In this document: piece by piece, positions 34,582-40,311 of the stretch
Layout of the letters: each line of letters begins with the position of its first letter
Position numbering within the stretch: position 1 is the first letter of the stretch
Source: an uncultured Oscillospiraceae bacterium
Lineage (GTDB): Bacteria; Bacillota; Clostridia; Oscillospirales; Oscillospiraceae
Length of the DNA stretch: 40,311 nt
Direction of reading: 5' to 3'
Assembly (NCBI GenBank): GCA_944386985.1
Contig: CALXDD010000026.1
Span: forward strand, 1 to 40,311
The notes under the pieces: generated by a model
What the model saw: the letters and a program-made list of their open reading frames with translations, nothing else
The model's database searches: none
What the model was told of the DNA's origin: nothing
Translations under genes and position numbers: made by a program

Positions 34582-35184
34582 ATGGTGTTCCAGGAACGCA
34601 CCTACGCTGTGCTCATCGTCTCCGCCGGTGAGCGCTTCAACAGCGCGCTGATGGGACTGCTGCCGGTGACGGACTTCTGGCCGGTGACCACAGTGAAGAG
34701 CGTGGCGGAGGCCCGTCGGAGGCTGGCGGAGCAGGACTACGACCTGGTGCTCATCAACGCCCCTCTGCCTGACGCCAGCGGGGAGCGGCTGGCGGTGGAG
34801 ATCTGCGGCGGCAGCGACGCCGGAGTGCTGCTTTTCGTCAAAAGCGAACTCTATGAGGAGGTCTACGCCAAGGTGACGGAGTACGGTGTGGTGACGGCTC
34901 CCAAACCCACCTCCTCGGCGGTGGCGGGCCAGTGCATCCGGGCTATGTGCGCCGCCCGGGAACGGCTTCGCCGTCTGGAGGCGAAGCAGCTGTCGGTGGA
35001 GGAGAAAATCCAGGAGATCCGTCTGGTGAACCGGGCCAAGTGGGCCCTGATCCAGTGCCTTGGCATGACGGAGCAGGAGGCCCACCGCTACCTGGAGAAG
35101 CAGGCCATGGACAACCGGATCTCCCGGAAAGAGGCGGCCCGGCGGGTACTGTCCACCTATCAGCAGACCGGAGGGGAGTCCTGA
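34582..35184 (+). CDS. ANTAR-domain antitermination regulator with degenerate receiver (NitR-like)
   Basis: The 200-residue protein has a receiver-like domain (about 1-125) and a C-terminal ANTAR RNA-binding domain (about 137-198; EEKIQEIRLVNRAKWALIQC, MTEQEAHRYLEKQAMD). ANTAR proteins bind paired hexaloop hairpins in nascent RNA and prevent terminators from forming. The receiver keeps a Lys-Pro (APKP) but has Asn59 where the phosphorylated Asp should be (LVLINAPLPD), and its N-terminal acidic pocket is missing (VSAGER), so it is unlikely to be switched by a kinase, and none is encoded nearby. The ATG follows AAGGAGGAGG. It ends the glutamate synthase/glnA operon; the operon leader holds a matching hairpin. 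Confidence 0.93.
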   Translation: MVFQERTYAVLIVSAGERFNSALMGLLPVTDFWPVTTVKSVAEARRRLAEQDYDLVLINAPLPDASGERLAVEICGGSDAGVLLFVKSELYEEVYAKVTEYGVVTAPKPTSSAVAGQCIRAMCAARERLRRLEAKQLSVEEKIQEIRLVNRAKWALIQCLGMTEQEAHRYLEKQAMDNRISRKEAARRVLSTYQQTGGES

Positions 35185-35212
35185 AGGTCCGGAGTGAGAC
35201 GGAAAAAAAGAC

Positions 35213-35248
35213 AAATCGACCATCTTGGAGAAGATGGTCGATTTTTTT
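35213..35248. terminator. Bidirectional terminator after the ANTAR gene
   Basis: AAATCGACCATCTT and AAGATGGTCGATTT form a perfect 14-bp stem with a GGAG loop, followed by TTTT on the plus strand; on the minus strand GTCTTTTTTTCC follows, so it also ends the leftward unit from the DUF421 gene. Confidence 0.95.
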
Positions 35249-35334
35249 CCGGCCGCTGGGCAGGAGCCTGCGGATCTGCCGGCGGGAGCTGCCGGGACCG
35301 TTCTCAGGTCACTGTTGCAGCGCCGTACGCGCGG

Positions 35335-35496
35335 CTATTCACCGCCGCAGATGCTCCTGTGGGTCGCAATGGTGGTGAGGGTGTCCCCCAGCTGCGTCAA
35401 AACTATTCCCAGCAGATTCAGCTCATCTTTGGTCAGTCTGCAGGCCAGTGCGTTGGCCAGCGCGGTGATGGAAGCCGGCAATTCACAGGAATTCAC
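35335..35496 (-). CDS. Small DUF6774-like protein, 53 residues
   Basis: A 53-residue frame starts with GTG at 35496 after a strong GGAGGTGA eight bases away and ends with TAG. The product begins MNSCELPASITALANALA and contains KDELNLLGIVLTQLGDTLTT followed by IATHRSIC. This Cys-Glu-Leu start and the LTQLGDTL core match small DUF6774 proteins that I recall from gut Clostridia; their function is unknown. It lies 61 bases after the DUF421 gene on the same strand, so the two probably share a transcript. The plus-strand frame across this place has no ribosome site or family resemblance. Confidence 0.75.
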   Translation of the reverse strand: MNSCELPASITALANALACRLTKDELNLLGIVLTQLGDTLTTIATHRSICGGE

Positions 35497-35557
35497 AAGA
35501 GGTTCACCTCCCGGCTGCTGCTATCCTATGCCGGCGGAGGTGAAAGGTGCGCGGGGC

Positions 35558-36244
35558 TCAGTCCGCGGCGCTGCACTTTTCATAGAGGGTCAGCTGCAAT
35601 TTACAGTCACACACGGCCAGAAACACGTCATGAGGAGAGCGGATATGGCGCTGCTGCAGCTGCTTTTCCAGCCATGTGCGGTCCAGCCCCATCCGCTTCA
35701 AGTTGCTCTCCAGAACGCGGCCGTCCATAATGAGCTCCGTGAAGAGAAATTCCTGTTCCGGCGTCATCTGCAGATCCTGGGGCATTACGGGGCGCCGGGC
35801 AGCCGCTGGAAGAATGGTCAGGGTTCCGTTGTATTCAAAGACAGCGGTCTGAATGCCTGTCAGGTCGAAATATCCCTGCTGCCGGCACATGGCCATGAAT
35901 TCGCTCAGATCCAGTTTTGCCTTCTTGAGATTCTCGGGATACAGCTTTCCCTGGTCCATGAGGATGGTGGGCGTACCGTTCAGATATTTTCGGGTCCTTG
36001 GAAACTTGATGGAGGTGACGCTGAGAAGCCAGGTGATGCCGCCGTAGAGCAGCATGGCGGTGAGCGGCTTCCAGGGTTCCTCCAGCTCTGTGGCCATTTC
36101 GGCGGCAATAGAGCCGATGGTAATCCCGGTGATATAGTCGAAAAAGTCCAGTTGGGAGATCTGTTTGTGTCCAATAATCTTGGCGGACAGGAATAAAACG
36201 GCAAATGATCCCAACGTGGTCAGGCAGAGGGTCAGAAAGTCCAT
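35558..36244 (-). CDS. DUF421 (YetF-like) membrane protein
   Basis: The 228-residue protein has an N-terminal membrane part (about three helices in 1-80; FLSAKIIGHKQISQLDFFDY, ITGITIGSIAA) and a soluble C-terminal alpha/beta domain with the DUF421 pattern PTILMDQGKLYPENLKKAKL and LDLSEFMAMCRQQGYFDLTG. B. subtilis YetF-type proteins are linked to membrane or spore properties, but the biochemical role is not settled. The frame is open 29 codons upstream, yet the ATG at 36244 has AAAGGAGG eight bases before it. Divergent from the cupin gene, with the small DUF6774-like gene downstream. Confidence 0.88.
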   Translation of the reverse strand: MDFLTLCLTTLGSFAVLFLSAKIIGHKQISQLDFFDYITGITIGSIAAEMATELEEPWKPLTAMLLYGGITWLLSVTSIKFPRTRKYLNGTPTILMDQGKLYPENLKKAKLDLSEFMAMCRQQGYFDLTGIQTAVFEYNGTLTILPAAARRPVMPQDLQMTPEQEFLFTELIMDGRVLESNLKRMGLDRTWLEKQLQQRHIRSPHDVFLAVCDCKLQLTLYEKCSAAD

Positions 36245-36365
36245 GGGGCAGTCCTCCTTTCCCCATAGTTTGGCCCGAACCGCAGCAGGCATGCATGGGA
36301 ACTGCACGCACCGGAATATCTGCCGCTGCATAGGATAGTGTCAGCTATAGAAAGGAGGGTATGAT

Positions 36366-36812
36366 ATGGAATTGCTTCATACGATGCGGTGCGGCGGGGA
36401 GGCCGGCCAAACCGATCATGGGCAGAAGCCCTTTGTTGTCAATATCCCCTGTGCGGCCCGGCAGAACCCCCATTTCCGCACAGCGCTGTGGACGGGATGT
36501 CATCTGCAGATGACGCTGGTGAGTATTCCTGTCTGCGGAGAGGTGGGCGTGGAAATGCACACCGATACGGAGCAGGTGATCCGTGTGGAGGAGGGACAGG
36601 CGCTTGTCTGTGTAGGCAGCTGCAGAGAAAAGCTGGACGATCACTGCCGCCTCTGCCCGGGAGATGCCCTTTTTGTCCCCTGCGGCACATGGCACAATGT
36701 GGTCAACATCGGCCGCTGTCCCCTGAAACTCTCATCCTTCTATGGACCGCCCAAGCACCCCAAGGGCACCATCCACCATACAAAGGCGGACGCGGAGGCC
36801 GGGGAGTCCTGA
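36366..36812 (+). CDS. Cupin-domain protein
   Basis: The 148-residue product is a single small cupin. Motif 1 is EVGVEMHTDTEQVIRVEEG, with a metal-type His and Glu, and motif 2 is PGDALFVPCGTWHNVVN with a second His. The tail LKLSSFYGPPKHPKGTIHHT is typical of stand-alone cupins described as mannose-6-phosphate-isomerase-like or unknown. A role in metabolite or metal binding cannot be narrowed. AAAGGAGG lies seven bases before the ATG. A small inverted repeat ACACAG/CTGTGT begins at its stop codon (36812-36831). Confidence 0.88.
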   Translation: MELLHTMRCGGEAGQTDHGQKPFVVNIPCAARQNPHFRTALWTGCHLQMTLVSIPVCGEVGVEMHTDTEQVIRVEEGQALVCVGSCREKLDDHCRLCPGDALFVPCGTWHNVVNIGRCPLKLSSFYGPPKHPKGTIHHTKADAEAGES

Positions 36813-36888
36813 CACAGAGGGCGCCCTGTGTAGGGGGCAGAGGGATTCCATGCAGCCTTTGCGGAAAGATTCTGTCAGACCAGCAGCG

Positions 36889-36920
36889 GGCATCCGGCTC
36901 CAGCCGGGTGCCTGCTTTCC
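36889..36920. terminator. Probable terminator between the cupin and deacetylase genes
   Basis: GGCATCCGGCT and AGCCGGGTGCC form an 11-bp stem (one G-U) with a two-base centre, followed by TGCTTTCC. It lies between convergent genes. Confidence 0.55.
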
Positions 36921-36954
36921 TGCGTTTTCCAGTGTGCGGCAGATTGCAGAGCAG

Positions 36955-37713
36955 TTATTCCGCCGGACACTGGCGGCCGGTGTGGTCCATATAGTACTCG
37001 CAGGTGAGCAGGATTTCCGAAATGGGGACCACCTCATACCCCTGGCCGATCATATACTCCAGAATCCCCGGCAGGGCCTCGGGGGTGTGGAGGGCGGCGT
37101 TGTGGAAGAGGACGATGGAGCCGTTCTGGATCTTCTCAGTCACCCGCTGGGTGATCTCAGGGGCGGAGATCTCCTTCCAGTCCAGACTGTCCACATCCCA
37201 CTGGATGGGCTCCATGCCGATGGAGCGGATGGCGGAGATCACATGGTCGTCATACTCTCCGTAAGGGCAGCGGATCAGGGTGGGGCGCACGCCGGTGACC
37301 GCCTCAATCTTGTCGTTGCAGGCCTCCACATCGGCAATGATCTCCTCAGCGGAGAGACTGTTGAAGTGGGCGTGGGTATTGGAGTGGTTCATCACCTCGT
37401 GTCCGGCGTCGTGGAGTGCCTTCACCGACTCCGGGTACTTCTCCACCCAGTCGCCTACCACAAAAAAGGTGGCCTTCACATTGTACTGCGCCAGAATGTC
37501 GATGAGCTGCTGGGTATCCTCGTTGCCCCAGGCGGCGTCGAAGGAGATGGAAACCATTTTCTGATCCCGGTCCACACAGTAGATAGGGAGCTGGCGGGTG
37601 GTGGCGGAGGCGGTGATCGCCGAGGGGAGATTGGTCACCGCCGCCATGGCGGCGACGACGGCCACCGCGGCGATGGCGGCCAGTGCGCGGCGCTTGAGAA
37701 AGAAAATTTTCAT
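36955..37713 (-). CDS. PdaB-like polysaccharide deacetylase
   Basis: The 252-residue protein has an N-terminal membrane anchor or signal (about 7-30) and a NodB-type deacetylase domain: SISFDAAWGNEDT, HEVMNHSNTHAHF with the metal histidines, RCPYGEYDD, WDVDSLDW and LFHN. The FDxxWGNE form of motif 1, without the usual second Asp, is that of the sporulation PdaB group of Firmicutes, so the protein would modify cortex or wall polysaccharide outside the membrane. GGAGGAG precedes the ATG. It is divergent from an SLH/SGNH surface protein. Confidence 0.9.
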   Translation of the reverse strand: MKIFFLKRRALAAIAAVAVVAAMAAVTNLPSAITASATTRQLPIYCVDRDQKMVSISFDAAWGNEDTQQLIDILAQYNVKATFFVVGDWVEKYPESVKALHDAGHEVMNHSNTHAHFNSLSAEEIIADVEACNDKIEAVTGVRPTLIRCPYGEYDDHVISAIRSIGMEPIQWDVDSLDWKEISAPEITQRVTEKIQNGSIVLFHNAALHTPEALPGILEYMIGQGYEVVPISEILLTCEYYMDHTGRQCPAE

Positions 37714-37808
37714 GGGGACTCCTCCATTCCGTTTTTTTCAGTCTATGAACAGGCCGTGTCCCATTATGTCGCCGTCTGATGGGAAGCTGAAAAGACGCTA
37801 AGATCCGC

Positions 37809-37837
37809 TGGACAAGGTATGGGAAATCTGCTACACT
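37809..37837 (+). promoter_or_regulatory. Sigma-A-type promoter of the SLH/SGNH gene
   Basis: TGGACA (37809-37814) and TACACT (37832-37837) are separated by 17 bases; the start codon is 37 bases after the -10. It has the same -35 hexamer and spacing as the promoter at 22321. Confidence 0.6.
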
Positions 37838-37873
37838 GCAGATGAAAACCTGGTGCGAAAAGGGGAGGAGATT

Positions 37874-39109
37874 ATGAGGCAACTTCGGAAGCTGGCAGCC
37901 GGATTTTTGGCTGCCCTGATGCTCACCACAACGGTGTTGGCCGCTGCTGCGGATGTGCCCAAATCCAGCTGGGCCTACGAGCCGGTGTCCTATGTACTGG
38001 ACCGGGGGATCATGGAGACGGACAGTCAGGGGAACTTTGGTATCCAGGAGGAGATGTCCCGGGGTGAGTTTCTCTACAGCCTCTGGTGCGCCGCCGGACG
38101 GCCCGCGGCCTCCGGCGCCTCCTTTACCGATGTGGGCCGCGGCAGCCGCTACTACCAGGCGGTGAGCTGGGCGGTGGAGAAGAAAGTGGCCTCCGGCACC
38201 TCCGCTTCCACCTTTTCCCCCGGCAGTACGGTGACCCGGGAGCAGGCGTTCACCTTTTTGTGGAAGGCTCTGCCGGTGCTGGGACTGAAGCAGGAGAGCG
38301 GCGGCGCCCTCTCGGTGTTCCGGGACAGCGGCGATGTCAGCAGCTGGGCGCTTGCGGCGGTGAAGTCCCTGTACGCACAGGGGATCGTCACCGGCACCGA
38401 TGAGAACCGCCTGGAGCCCAGACGGACGGTGAAGCGGGGGGAGGCGGCCTCCCTCTTTTATGAGGTGCTGGGGAAGAAGCGGACCGCGGCAGCCTGGAGC
38501 TGGTTTGACGACGCGGTGTTCATCGGGGACTCCGTGTCTTTGAAGCTCAACTACTACGTCGCCAAGCAGCGGCAGAGCGACAGCGGCTACATGGGGACGG
38601 CCCAGTTCCTCACCTCCGGCAGTCTCGGCAGCGGCAACGCCCTGTGGGAGGTGAGCAGCAAGTCCGTGCATCCGGCGTACCAGGGGAAGAAGATGAAGCT
38701 GGAGGAGTCCGTTCCCCTCACCGGAGCAAAAAAGGTGTACGTTATGCTGGGGATGAATGACATTGGGGTGTACGGACCGGAGAAATCCGTCAAGAACCTG
38801 GAGACGCTTCTGGACCGGATCAAGGCCAAGGCCCCCGGCGTCACTTTCTATGTTCAGTCCGCCACGCCCATGTACAAGGGCGCGGAGAAAAAGGTGCTGA
38901 ACAACACGACACTGACGGAATATAACCGGCTGGTGAAGGAGCTGTGCCTGCGCCGGGGCTGGCACTATGTGGACGTGGCCTCGGTGCTCCAGGACGGGGA
39001 GGGCTATCTGCCCGCCTCCTACTGCAGCGACCGGGAGGGCATGGGGATCCACTTCACCGATACGGCCTGTGCCGTCTGGGTGAACTATCTCAGAACCCAC
39101 ACCAGCTGA
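37874..39109 (+). CDS. Cell-surface SGNH/GDSL hydrolase with S-layer homology repeats
   Basis: The 411-residue protein has a signal peptide (about 1-30), three S-layer homology repeats (about 30-200; WAYEPVSYVLDRGIM, YYQAVSWAVEKKVAS, WALAAVKSLYAQGIV) that would bind wall polymer, and a C-terminal SGNH esterase domain with Ser220 in FIGDSVS, Asn295 in MLGMNDIG and His393 in GIHFTD. The Asp expected three residues before the His is Met here, so the catalytic triad is uncertain. A GTG eight codons upstream is in frame, but the ATG has AGGGGAGGAG just before it. A DUF4358 lipoprotein gene follows after 14 bases. Likely an acyl-esterase on surface glycans; inference. Confidence 0.88.
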   Translation: MRQLRKLAAGFLAALMLTTTVLAAAADVPKSSWAYEPVSYVLDRGIMETDSQGNFGIQEEMSRGEFLYSLWCAAGRPAASGASFTDVGRGSRYYQAVSWAVEKKVASGTSASTFSPGSTVTREQAFTFLWKALPVLGLKQESGGALSVFRDSGDVSSWALAAVKSLYAQGIVTGTDENRLEPRRTVKRGEAASLFYEVLGKKRTAAAWSWFDDAVFIGDSVSLKLNYYVAKQRQSDSGYMGTAQFLTSGSLGSGNALWEVSSKSVHPAYQGKKMKLEESVPLTGAKKVYVMLGMNDIGVYGPEKSVKNLETLLDRIKAKAPGVTFYVQSATPMYKGAEKKVLNNTTLTEYNRLVKELCLRRGWHYVDVASVLQDGEGYLPASYCSDREGMGIHFTDTACAVWVNYLRTHTS

Positions 39110-39123
39110 GAAGGGGGAGGATC

Positions 39124-39597
39124 ATGAAAAACGGAAGGAAGAGGGGCGGCGTCCTGGCGGCGCTGGCGCTGTGCCTGTGCCTGGCGGGCTGCGGCGGCGC
39201 TTCGGCGGAGGAGGTGGATCTCCACGCCGCCATGGAGGAGATGTTGGCCGAGGCGCCCATTGCGGAGGCCCTGGAGCTGACGGAGGAGGATATGCTGAAT
39301 TTCTACGGCATCGAGGCATCTCAGATGGAGGACTTCGCGGCGACGGCCTGCTCCATGGGCATTGAGGCCGACGAGCTGGTGCTGGTAAAGGCGGTGGACG
39401 AGGACGGCGCCCAGGCGGTGGAGGAACTGCTGCAGCAGAGGCTGGAGAACCGCAGGAGCGAGTTTCGAAACTACAGTCCGGAGGAATACGAGGTGCTCAC
39501 CCAGGGCTCCGTGGAGCGAAACGGCCTCTATGTGCGGCTTATCGTGTCTCCCGAGGCTGAGGAACTGGCGGCCATTTACGACAGCTATTTTCAGTGA
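39124..39597 (+). CDS. DUF4358 lipoprotein
   Basis: The 157-residue product has a lipoprotein signal with basic KNGRKRGG, a hydrophobic core and lipobox LAGC (lipidated Cys23). The rest matches DUF4358 proteins of gut Clostridia: LTEEDMLNFYGIEASQMEDF, then ADELVLVKAVDEDGAQAVEE and a Leu-Val-Arg beta strand near the end. Function is unknown. The frame is open 60 codons upstream but that part overlaps the hydrolase gene in another frame; the ATG at 39124 has AAGGGGGAGG before it. It ends the operon of the SLH/SGNH gene. Confidence 0.85.
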   Translation: MKNGRKRGGVLAALALCLCLAGCGGASAEEVDLHAAMEEMLAEAPIAEALELTEEDMLNFYGIEASQMEDFAATACSMGIEADELVLVKAVDEDGAQAVEELLQQRLENRRSEFRNYSPEEYEVLTQGSVERNGLYVRLIVSPEAEELAAIYDSYFQ

Positions 39598-39609
39598 CGT
39601 CTTACATAA

Positions 39610-39650
39610 ATAGCAAAAGCGGCAGGCGATCAGCCTGCCGCTTTTGCTAT
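39610..39650. terminator. Bidirectional terminator before the convergent ABC exporter gene
   Basis: ATAGCAAAAGCGGCAGGC and its exact complement form an 18-bp stem with a GATCA loop. T-runs lie within the stem ends in both directions. Confidence 0.93.
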
Positions 39651-39736
39651 CATAAAGAAGATTTGCAGCTTTGCACCGGTGTCATGTGCGCGGGAGAAAC
39701 CACGCTTGGGAAAAGGGACCTGCGGCGGAGCGGATC

Positions 39737-40311
39737 TCACTCCAACTCCAAGGCTCCAGTGTACAGCTGGTAGTAGGTGCCTTTCAGAGCCAGCAGCTCC
39801 TCGTGGGTGCCCCGCTCAATGATCCTGCCGTGGTCCAGCACCATGATGGCGTTGGAGTTCTGGACGGTGGAGAGGCGGTGGGCGATGACGAACACCGTCC
39901 GCCCGGTCATCAGCGCGTCCATACCCTGCTGGACGATGGCCTCGGTGCGGGTATCGATAGAGGAGGTGGCCTCATCCAGGATCATCACCGGCGGGTCCGC
40001 CACGGCGGCCCGGGCGATGGCCAGCAGCTGCCGCTGGCCCTGGGAGAGGTTGGCGCCGTTGCCGGAGAGGGGGGTGTTGTAGCCCTCCGGCAGGCGGGTG
40101 ATGAAGTCGTGGGCGCCGGCCAGCTGGGCGGCTACGATGCACTCCTCGTCGGTGGCGTCCAAACGGCCGTAACGGATGTTGTCCATCACCGTACCGGTGA
40201 AGAGATTGGTGTCCTGCAGCACGATGCCGAGGCTGCGGCGCAGGTCCGCCTTCTTGATCTTGTTGATGTTGATGCCGTCGTAGCGGATCTTGCCGTCGGC
40301 GATGTCGTAGA
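39737..40311 (-). CDS. ABC exporter, C-terminal part of the fused ATP-binding domain (partial)
   Basis: The frame is open to the window edge, so the N-terminal membrane domain and the Walker A motif are off the window; about 190 residues are seen. Present are the Q-loop VLQDTNLF, signature LSQGQRQ, Walker B VMILDEATSSID and the switch His in IAHRLST, in the spacing of type-I half-exporters (MdlB/MsbA-like). These proteins move lipids, peptides or drugs outward and often come as heterodimers from adjacent genes. The substrate cannot be told. Confidence 0.93.
   Translation of the reverse strand, partial: YDIADGKIRYDGININKIKKADLRRSLGIVLQDTNLFTGTVMDNIRYGRLDATDEECIVAAQLAGAHDFITRLPEGYNTPLSGNGANLSQGQRQLLAIARAAVADPPVMILDEATSSIDTRTEAIVQQGMDALMTGRTVFVIAHRLSTVQNSNAIMVLDHGRIIERGTHEELLALKGTYYQLYTGALELE

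Noticed and set aside
35225-36196. 323-codon plus-strand frame starting at the terminator
   Set aside because: It begins inside the terminator stem, has no ribosome site and lies antisense to the DUF421 and DUF6774-like genes.
37346-39100. 584-codon minus-strand frame over the deacetylase start and SLH/SGNH gene
   Set aside because: It overlaps two well-supported genes, crosses their shared promoter region and shows no domain.
1-40311. CRISPR arrays, insertion sequences, tRNA or rRNA genes, prophage genes
   Set aside because: No regularly spaced long repeats, transposase or phage motifs, or cloverleaf-like sequences were found while reading both strands.

Overview
The window is a dense, GC-rich chromosomal segment from a low-GC-lineage (Firmicutes) anaerobe that itself has high GC, most likely a gut-type Clostridia member of the Oscillospiraceae. 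The evidence is a Gram-positive PolC with an embedded exonuclease, a clpX-lon-ysxC block, a type III glutamine synthetase, an ANTAR regulator behind glnA, a rubredoxin-less flavodiiron protein, a PdaB-type deacetylase and a small DUF6774-like protein. Genus is inference. No tRNA, rRNA, insertion sequence, prophage or CRISPR array was seen.

Layout. 1-4015: end of clpX, then lon and ysxC (protein quality control and ribosome assembly), closed by a strong terminator. 4076-7981: an acidic lipoprotein, a 430-base stretch without a gene, an orphan OmpR-type regulator whose receiver has lost its phosphorylation residues, and, divergent from it, an intact response regulator/histidine kinase pair. 8168-11336: a secreted NEW3-repeat protein with an ABC-2 exporter, preceded by an 11-bp direct repeat of the kind OmpR-family regulators bind. 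11445-22255: a long housekeeping run pyrH-frr-uppS-cdsA-dxr-rseP-(GNAT)-ispG-polC, joining nucleotide, translation, isoprenoid, phospholipid and replication functions. 22394-25879: a flavodiiron oxygen-detoxifying protein, then a divergent MerR regulator/MATE efflux pair with a textbook 19-bp-spacer MerR promoter.

25928-35248 is a nitrogen-assimilation island. Leftward run glnN (type III glutamine synthetase) and purF; rightward run the three separate pieces of glutamate synthase (amidotransferase, ferredoxin/FMN synthase, GXGXG domain), then a type I glnA and an ANTAR antiterminator. The two operons diverge from a 290-base region in which both transcripts appear to begin with mutually exclusive hairpins. 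The rightward leader carries a stem with hexaloop AAGGAT (A at position 1, G at position 4, as in ANTAR targets) that shares its 3' half with an intrinsic terminator ending in six Ts just before the first gene. This regulatory circuit is the most interesting thing in the window.

35335-40311: a small gene of 53 codons and a DUF421 membrane protein, a cupin, a PdaB-like polysaccharide deacetylase, an SLH/SGNH cell-surface hydrolase with a DUF4358 lipoprotein, and the C-terminal end of an ABC exporter leaving the window. Nearly every transcription unit ends in a clear hairpin terminator, many of them bidirectional between convergent genes.
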